A DNA stretch of 64,000 bases, taken from Mytilus edulis (lineage: Eukaryota; Mollusca; Bivalvia; Mytilida; Mytilidae). The notes below the pieces were generated by a model. It was not told the origin of the DNA and did not search any database. It saw only the letters and a list, made by a program, of their open reading frames with translations. Below, piece after piece: positions 13,301 through 22,300 of the stretch. The stretch spans positions 95,076,749 to 95,140,748 of the forward strand of contig NC_092344.1 in assembly GCF_963676685.1 (NCBI RefSeq), read 5' to 3'. The first letter of the stretch is position 1, and each line of letters starts with the position of its first letter. The position numbers and the translations under genes are program-made.

Positions 13301-16300
13301 TGTGAACAGCATATAAAAGATAAAAAGCATGTTTATCCACTTACTCCTCTACCAGTACACGGATACCTGTGCCGATCGTGTCTCATGTTGTTCCCTACAG
13401 ACGAAGAATGTGTATCTCACATAACAACACTCAAACATAACTCTACAGCTTTCCCATTTTCTGGTAAATATTTAAATTTAAGATTAAAGAATGCTTTTTC
13501 CCTTTATCTGTCAGTTTTTTTAAGGAAATTAGTCTCACTAAATGGATGTGCACATTACTTTTACTTCAAGCACATGACATCTCAGTGATGATCTCACATG
13601 ATATTATGACGTAAAAAAAGAAATCCCAATTTTTATTGGTCAACTGAAGGCTGTTTCAAAGGTCAATTTATTTATAAAATAGAAATAAAAAAACAAAACA
13701 CAAATAAAGATTTGCATGCAGTCTCCTTTTTGGACTGAATAAATGTTTGCCAGGGCCATTTGCAGACACAATTGAAAAACTCAAGAAGCAACATAAAGGT
13801 AAGAGCATCTGAATCGGATAACAAACTGTCCATGCTGTCATTGAAATGAATTTTTAGCATATTAGATGGATTACATGACATTTGTTTATTCAAAATAATT
13901 TCCACTTATTAAAATAATTTTCTTTTCTTTTAGATGACATGAAAGGTTTGTTTACTGGACTTAAAGGAATACCAGTTTCAAAGAAATTTGTAGAAGATTA
14001 TTATAAAAAATGTATGTCGGCTGATTTCCATATAGTTTGTTGCGATTGTGAAATACCTATTAATGGACATAGAGAACTGCAGCAGCACTTGGATGAAACA
14101 AGACTTAGGCACAGTTTTATGGCACTAACTGAAATGACACTGGTAAATTATCACGGATCTCCATGGCCTGTTTAACGATGGCGCCCTGCCATCGTTCAAA
14201 TGTCTTGCGCCATCGTCAAATGACTTGCGCCATCGTCAAATGACTTGCGCCATCGTTAAATTGTCTTGTGCCATCGTTAAATTGTCTTCCACCATCGTTC
14301 AAAGCTTCATCGTTTTTTGCAGCCCGACGCCAATTTTTTATCAATTATAATCAAATGCATGTAATTGCATAACCCTTAGGCTTTTTATGTTATAATTCAA
14401 TACAGTTCTAACGCCTGAGGGATATACGGATTAAGATCGCTAATCACTTGTACCTGAGCTTGTACAGGTAGATCAACAAACCACACAGGAGAATACTATC
14501 TGAGGATAGACGATCCATTTGTCGAATTAATCAACTAAGTTTTAGCAAATGATTATGATAATTTAGATTAAATTAAAAAATTAATAATCCAGTTACAAAG
14601 AAAACAGTTTAACAAGTCGAACACGTGCTTTATTTTGACTTGCGCAATCAGCATCCCCCTTTTTTAAGAAGTACAAAATAAGACGCAAAACAGTAAATAT
14701 TATTTTATTGCAAATAACTTGAATACTGCTGTAACGATAATTTAGAATTACTTTAAAAGTTTAAAAGTAAAAACTTAAATATTTCCTGTAAAGAAATATC
14801 GTATCGTAATTCCGAATTCATTTCGTATATTACAATCAAATTGATACATCCGCCGCGTTTCCGGTTTTTATTCAGACTCGAAAGATGCATGTTGCACAGC
14901 ATCAATTTGCCAGATAAAGTCATTAACAACCTTTTCATTTGTCAATGTTTGCTTTACAAATCTCTTTAACCTTTTACATAACCCGTACGAATCGTTTTGT
15001 TGTGGCTGCAAATCAGCCATACCGGTAATGGGTTCTGAATTTGACAACTGTCCATGAATAATAAGCTCCACATCATATGATTTTTAGCCCCCATAACAAT
15101 TACCAAAAATACAAGAAATCTACATGGGGACCTTCATGACAGCTTTTGGTCATTCTTGACTAAAGGGGGACCATGAAGACTTGGCATTTGAATGGTTAAA
15201 AACGGCAATAAATGAAAATATTGATACTTCTAATTCTATAATGAAAATTCAAATAAATATAATTTAAATAAGCAATGATTTAGCATGTTCACCATTCCTT
15301 GTATAGAGGGATAAAATACTTCTGATTGCGCTACACTGTACAGCGTAGACACGGTTTGTAATGTGAAAGTTCCTCCATCGTTCAATTTTTATCCATGGAT
15401 ATCCCTGAATTATCCAAATATTATTCTCAAAACTTTGTTAAATAAGTAGTGGGAGATTTTCCATTGAGTTATGTTGTTTTGCATTCTTATCTTACTATGT
15501 ATTATAAATTTACTAATGGTTAAAATGTTCTTTCAGTCATGTAACATTCAAATACATAGAGATATAAATGATTGATCAAAGCATCACTTCACACAGCTTA
15601 TACTGTGCCACCAAACAATGTTTTGAAAAGCATTTGTTAATTTCTTGATCTACAATCTTGAACAAAATTTGGTGAAATTTGAGAGACTTTTGGAGGAGTG
15701 GTAGATTTAACATCTTGAAAAGGAGATTTCCATATCTGTTATACATATTTGGAGGCTTAACCCTTTGTTTAGAGAGTTGACATTGATAATTAACAATATA
15801 CATACATAATGTTTGATTATAATTACTTATAATTTATGTCAGTTCTGCTTTATATTAGGTTCACTCACAGAATGTGTAACATTACCCTAATTATTATTAT
15901 ACCCCCCGCTTTAAAAAAGGGGGGGGGGTAAAAATGTGACGAAAGTTTCATGGGACGGACTGACGGACAGACAGAGGTAAAACAGTATAAAAAAAGGTTT
16001 TAAAAAAGGGGGGGTATACTGTTTTACCTCTGTCTGTCCGTCAGTCCGTCCGTCAGTCAGTCCGTCCCATGAAACTTTCGTCACATTTTTCTCAGGAACT
16101 ACACATCCACCCTTTCTGTAATTTGGTATCAACATTTATATATGTCAGCCATACCATGTGATGCGTTTTCAGATTCATCACTTGACAACTTCCTGTTTAC
16201 CGAAAAAAACTTGTATGATTTTACACATGATATCCAAGTTGAAAATTTTCGTCACATTTTTCTCAGGAACTACAATACAAGGATTTCTGAAATTTGGTTT

Positions 16301-19300
16301 CAGGATTTATATAAGTCAGCTATACGGTGTGATGCGTTTTCAGATTCATCACTCGACAACTTCCTGTTAACCGAACACTTGTATGATTTTACACATGATA
16401 GCCAACTTGAAAATTTTCGTCACATTTTTCTCAGGAACTACAATACAAGGATTTCTGAAATTTGGTTTCAGGATTTATATAAGTCAGCTATACCGTGTGA
16501 TGCGTTTTCAGATTCATCACTCGACAACTTCCTGTTTACCGAACACTTGCATATTTTTACACTATTAATATTATCCACTTGCGGCGGGGGTATCATCAGT
16601 GAGCAGTAGCTCGCAGTTTCACTTGTTTAAATAATATTGGATGAACTGATATTTTTTAGATGGATATTTTTACTGGTTATTTGTATACTCACAAATGTTC
16701 AACATGTCATGCAGCTGTGGAAAATCCCAAAATAAATGGTGGATTTCATAGTTGTAATACAGAAATAGCAGGGAAAATTATAACTGATGGTTGTAACTCA
16801 TTCAAAGCCTTAGTGCTGGGTCATTGTGTTAGGTTAGAACAGGATAATATCACCGAAGTTAAAATTAAAATCAGTGAGGCATCAAACAAAGAAGTCAGAG
16901 AAGAACCAATGGAATTGGACCTTGAAAATGTTGGAACTAGCATGACTAAGTTGCAGAAATGTGAAAAAATCTTGCCATCTAATCAACTGGCATATTCAAG
17001 TGTAAATCCTGGACCTTCTAACGATCTTTCTTATTTATGTGAAAAACCTGGACCATCCAATCATTCAAAGTCTTTTAAACGAAAATCAGATGACAAGTTT
17101 ACAAATCGGTCAAGAAATAATGAAATTGAAGATAAAACTCAATCAAATAAGCCTTCAAAAAGGAAAAAGAAAAAAAAGTATTCAGGTGAAACAGAGACAT
17201 CTTTTAGAATGGATGTGGCCCTAAGTGATTACAGCAGTATTACTGATCCTGCCTACCTGAAAACAATGGCCAATATCATATTTTTAGATTTAGACAATTG
17301 GAGAGGTTTTTTCCCAAAGTTACCAAACAGATTACCTGAACGATTCTTTGTGTGGGCATTTTATGGAGGTAACACACAGTGGAATGAGCCATATCAGTAA
17401 GTGATATATAGGTGCAAATACATTGTTTTTGATCTCAAATTATTGGGGTTTTTTAACAAAAAGGCAAACAAAGCTTCATAAAGATTAAATGCTTTTCTTC
17501 TTTCTTAATTTTACTGTATACTTTAAAAGTTTGGATCTTGAAAAGATTGTGTTGAATCCTGTGATAAATGTGTACTGGTAATCCTATTTTGTTTGTTACT
17601 TCTAGCTTTTAGCTTACCCTAGCCGGAAGGGCCCAATGTGAGCTAATGCCATCACTTGGCGTCGTCATCTGTCGTCGTCGTAAACTATTTAAAAAATCAT
17701 CTCCTCTGAAACTACTTGGCCAAATACCTTCAAACTTTAACTTAAATGTTCCTAATTGTATCTAGTTTATAATTTGTATCTGAAGTTTCGATTCATCTAC
17801 AAACATGGTCGCCATGGCTAAAAATAGATTATAGGGGTCAAATGCAGTTTTTGGCTTGTATCTCAAAAACTAAAGCTATTAGAGCAAATCTGACACAGGC
17901 AAAATTGTGCAATTGGTCAAGATTATTAGCCCTTAAATTTTCAGACGAATTGAACAACCCATTGTTTGGTTGCTGCCACTAAATTGGTAGTTTTAAGGAA
18001 ATTTTGCAGTTTTTTGTTATTATCTTGAATATTAATATAGATAGAAATAAACTGTAAACAGCAATAATGTTCAGCAAAGTAAGATCTACAAAAAAGATAT
18101 TATGACCAAAATTGTCAATTGACCCTTAAGCCCTTTTAAGACAATTTTAACTGTATCCGAAGTTTTAATTCATCAACAAACATGGCATGAAATAAAAACA
18201 AACGATTTAGTTAATATATTTATTTATTCATAACAAAATATGCAACATTAACAATTTATCAAGTCACTGCAAGCACTTGACAATCTGACTGTCTCCAGAA
18301 AACAAATCCAGATATTTTTTTCTTTCACCGTCGTCCTGAAAACAGAAAATAATACTTACATAACACGCACCCGAGTATAACACGCAGGGACAAAGACAGA
18401 GAAAAAAACCTGCGGCTTATTTAACGATTTATACGGTAGTTACAAATGGGTCAAATGCAGTTTTTGGCTTGTATCTCAAAAACTGAAGCTATTAGAGCAA
18501 ATCTGACACAGGCAAAATTGTGCAATTGGTCAAGATTATTAGCCCTTAAATTTTCAGACGAATTGAACAACCCATTGTTTGGTTGCTGCCACTAAATTGG
18601 TAGTTTTAAGGAAATTTTGCAGTTTTTTGTTATTATCTTGAATATTAATATAGATAGATATAAACTGTAAACAGCAATAATGTTCAGCAAAGTTAGATCT
18701 ACAAAAAAGTTATTATGACCAAAAATGTCAATTGATCTCTTAAGGAGTTATTGCCCTTTAAAGACAATTTTACACAATTTGTTCATCAAGTTTGCAAACA
18801 TTTAAAAATCTTCTCCTCTGAAATGCAGATGAGCAATTCAGGCTCTTGAGAGCCTCTTGTTTAAATAATAACTTTCTGTTGTTTAAAACCAATACAAGGC
18901 ATCACCTGGGTATAGCTGTATGAAGCCTGAAAGCATCACCTGGTAACGACCTTTGATGTCTGAATGCATCATGGACAATAAAAAATGCACTGGCCTACTG
19001 TCAGTTATAATATCAGATCAATTATGTAAATCTGTAAAGCGTATGTTACCAATGTACATTATTGATTTGAACACATTCAGTCATAAAAAAAATTTGTTCC
19101 TCACAGAGCTAAACTGTTAAGATTGCTTCCTTTTCATATCGCTCTAACCACACCACAACTCATAACATGTAAGGTACGACTTAACCTCAAAATATTTTCA
19201 CGAAAATCAACACAAATAGCAGTAATTGTGGTTTGAAGTTTTGAGACAACTTTTTTGTGCACATGTTAAATTAATCCTGGCAGAAACCACTTGTGCTAAT

Positions 19301-22300
19301 AAATCTCTGGCTATAGGAACGTGCTAAAAAAAATATGTACTGAAAGTGTTAAATACAATTTTCAGGATGTACTTGGGTGAAGTTTAGGATTTTTTGTCAA
19401 ATGTTTCCGACCCCTTGGTTTTTTTCCATCTGTACAGGGTAAGATATTTTGCCTTATAACTGGCAAGTGTAACGTGAACGCTGCCATTTCGTTTATTTAC
19501 GTCTGACGTTATTTTCATGGGAGATAACTCAAGTGCAAATCTAGAAACTCAAAAGGTTATTCGCCAGTGAATAATATGGTTATTCACCACTGGTGTAAAT
19601 TTCAAGGGTTATTCATTCTTCCTTGCAATCAGATGAAAATTAACTGAATTATTCCATGATAAGGTGTTACCAAATAGAATCGTTTGTAATAGATGTACAT
19701 GTATGGTATAATAACATTATTTATTTATCAGGTGTGGAGCTTATGAATATCAAGTACGTGAAAATCGTTTCTATCTTCATGATCGTTGTGGAACAAGAAA
19801 AGATGCTGCAGACTTTGCCATATGTTTAACGGTAATTGATAGATTTCATATATACATTGTACTACTAAAAATAAGTTTAGCAGCACAATTTCCGACTGAA
19901 ACCAAAAAAAAAAAAAATCTCAATTTATCTTTATAGTTTGTCTTTTCTTTTTCTTTATCTTCAATCATTGTTATTCAAAAATACAACATTTGTGTTGATT
20001 GAATTTTAAGACAGCTACACTGTCACATTTTAACAATTTTTATACGACCGCAAACATTTTTGCGTCTTATAATGCTTTCATGTCTTCTGTCATCGTCGTC
20101 GTCGTCCAAAGACACATTTAGTTTCCTGACAATAACTTTAGTTTTAGTTAATGGATCTTTATAAAATTTGGACAGAAGGTTCATTACTACTAAAGGAGGG
20201 TTGAGATTGATTTTGGGGGGTATTGTCCTAATAGTTTTGGAATAAGGGGCCAAAAAGGGGGCCCAAAATAAGCATTTTTGTAGTTTTCAAACAATAACTT
20301 GTGTTTTAGTGTATGAATCTCTCTGAAATTATACCACAAGTTTCCATATCATAAAGGGATAGTTAGTATTGATTTTAGGGGTTATGGTCCCAATAGTTTA
20401 GGAATTGGTGGCCAAAAAGGGGGCCCAAAATAAGCATTTTTGTAGTTTTCAAACAATAACTTGTGTTCAAGTGTATGAATCTCTCTGAAGTTATACCACA
20501 AGTTTCCATAAAATGAAGGGATAGTTAGTACTGACTTTGGGGGGTTATGGCTCCAAAATTTTGAAATTAGGTGGCAAAAAAAGGGGTTTTCTGGACAATT
20601 TAAAAGCAGTATAAGGGAGATAATTCACAAACATTTAACATACAATGTTGGGTATATTGGTATTTGCCTCCCTAACACTACTTGTAAATAATGTACAAAG
20701 AAAGGCATAAAGAAATGTCAGGTTTTGGAATAACTGCCAAAAAAAGGGGGGGGGGATAATTTTCAAAAAATTTTCCCCCAAATTTTTCAAATTTAAAATT
20801 TTTGAAAAGTTTGAGGAAGAAATCTTTAATTGCACAATATTGTGCAATAGATTTGTAAGATCTTGACATTTGTTTTGTGTAATAAATTCATATTATGTCA
20901 CAAATTTTATCACAATCCAAATTCAGAGCTGTATCAAGCTTAAATGTTTTGTCCTTACTTGCCCCAACTGTTCAGGGTTTGACCTCTGCAGTCGTATAAA
21001 GCTGCACCCTGCAGAGCACCTGGTAATCTCATGACCTAGTTTCTACACACAAAATTGATAAGGTGTTGAATCTAATAATTGATACACAAGAACATATGAA
21101 CACAAGAATGTAACTATTATAAAATTTGATTTTGAGCATTTTCTTCAAAGATATACACCCTCAAAGTTTGACCCCATTAATCTCTATGAAAGTGTTGCAA
21201 ACCTTTCTTTGAGTAGTATATTTCCAGTAAAAAGTAATTCATGAAAGTAAAATAGGTCTTGTTGTCAGGTCATTTGCATTGGAAATAATCACATTAATTC
21301 TAAAACCAGTTGTTGGCATAATTCCAGTTATGTTCTTCTCATATATTTTATGATTGTATGATACTCAACCCCAAACGGGAGGGATTCTATTTTATTTTCA
21401 TATGATGAAGACATAATCTTTCAATCAGTTTAATTGAGGTATAGGGCTGGCATGTCAGTAACTGCTAGTAGTCCCTTGTTATTTTATGTATCATTGTTAT
21501 TTTGCTTAGTTTCTTTTGTTACCTTTTCTGAAATCTGACTCTGACTTCTTTTAAACTGGGTTTTACTGTGTGTATTGCTATGTGTTTCTTTATTCTACAT
21601 TGTCTTAGAGGTATAGGAGGAGGGTTGAGATTTCACTAAACATGTTTAACCCCACCACATTTTTGCGCCTGTCCAAAGTAAGGAGCCTCTGGCCTTTGTT
21701 AGTCTTGTATTATTTTTAATTTTAGTTCATTTATATGTTTTGACGTTTAGTGTGACCTCCATTTCACTGAACTAGTACACAATTTTATTTAGGGGCCAAC
21801 TGAGGGCCACCTCTAAGTGCTGCGTTAAAGACCCATTGGTGGCCTTCAGCTGTTGTCTGCTCTTTGATCAAGTTGTTGTTTCTTTGAAATATTCCCCATT
21901 TCCATTCTCATTTTTAGCTCACCTGTCCCGAAGGGACAAGTGAGCTTATGCCATCACTTGGCGTCCGTCGTCGTCCGTCGTCTGTCGTCGTCTGTCGTCT
22001 GTCGTCGTAAACTATTTCAAGAATCTTCTCCTCTGAAACTACTGGGCCAAATACTTTCAAACTTTAACTGAATGTTCCTTAGGGTATCTAATTTATAAAT
22101 TGTATCCGAAGTTTTGATCTATCAACAAACATGGTCGCCATTGCTAAAAATAGAACATAGGAGTCAAATGCAGTTTTTGGCTTATAACTCAAAAACCAAA
22201 GCATTTAGAGCAAATCTGACATGGGGTAATATTGTTTATCAGGTCAAGATCTATCTGCCCTGAAATTTTCAGATGAATCAGACAACCCGTTGTTGGGTTG

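Noticed and set aside
18264-18335. Similarity of YLDLFSG to the start of class III aminotransferases
   Set aside because: Only seven residues agree and a stop follows within a dozen codons, too little to name a source gene.
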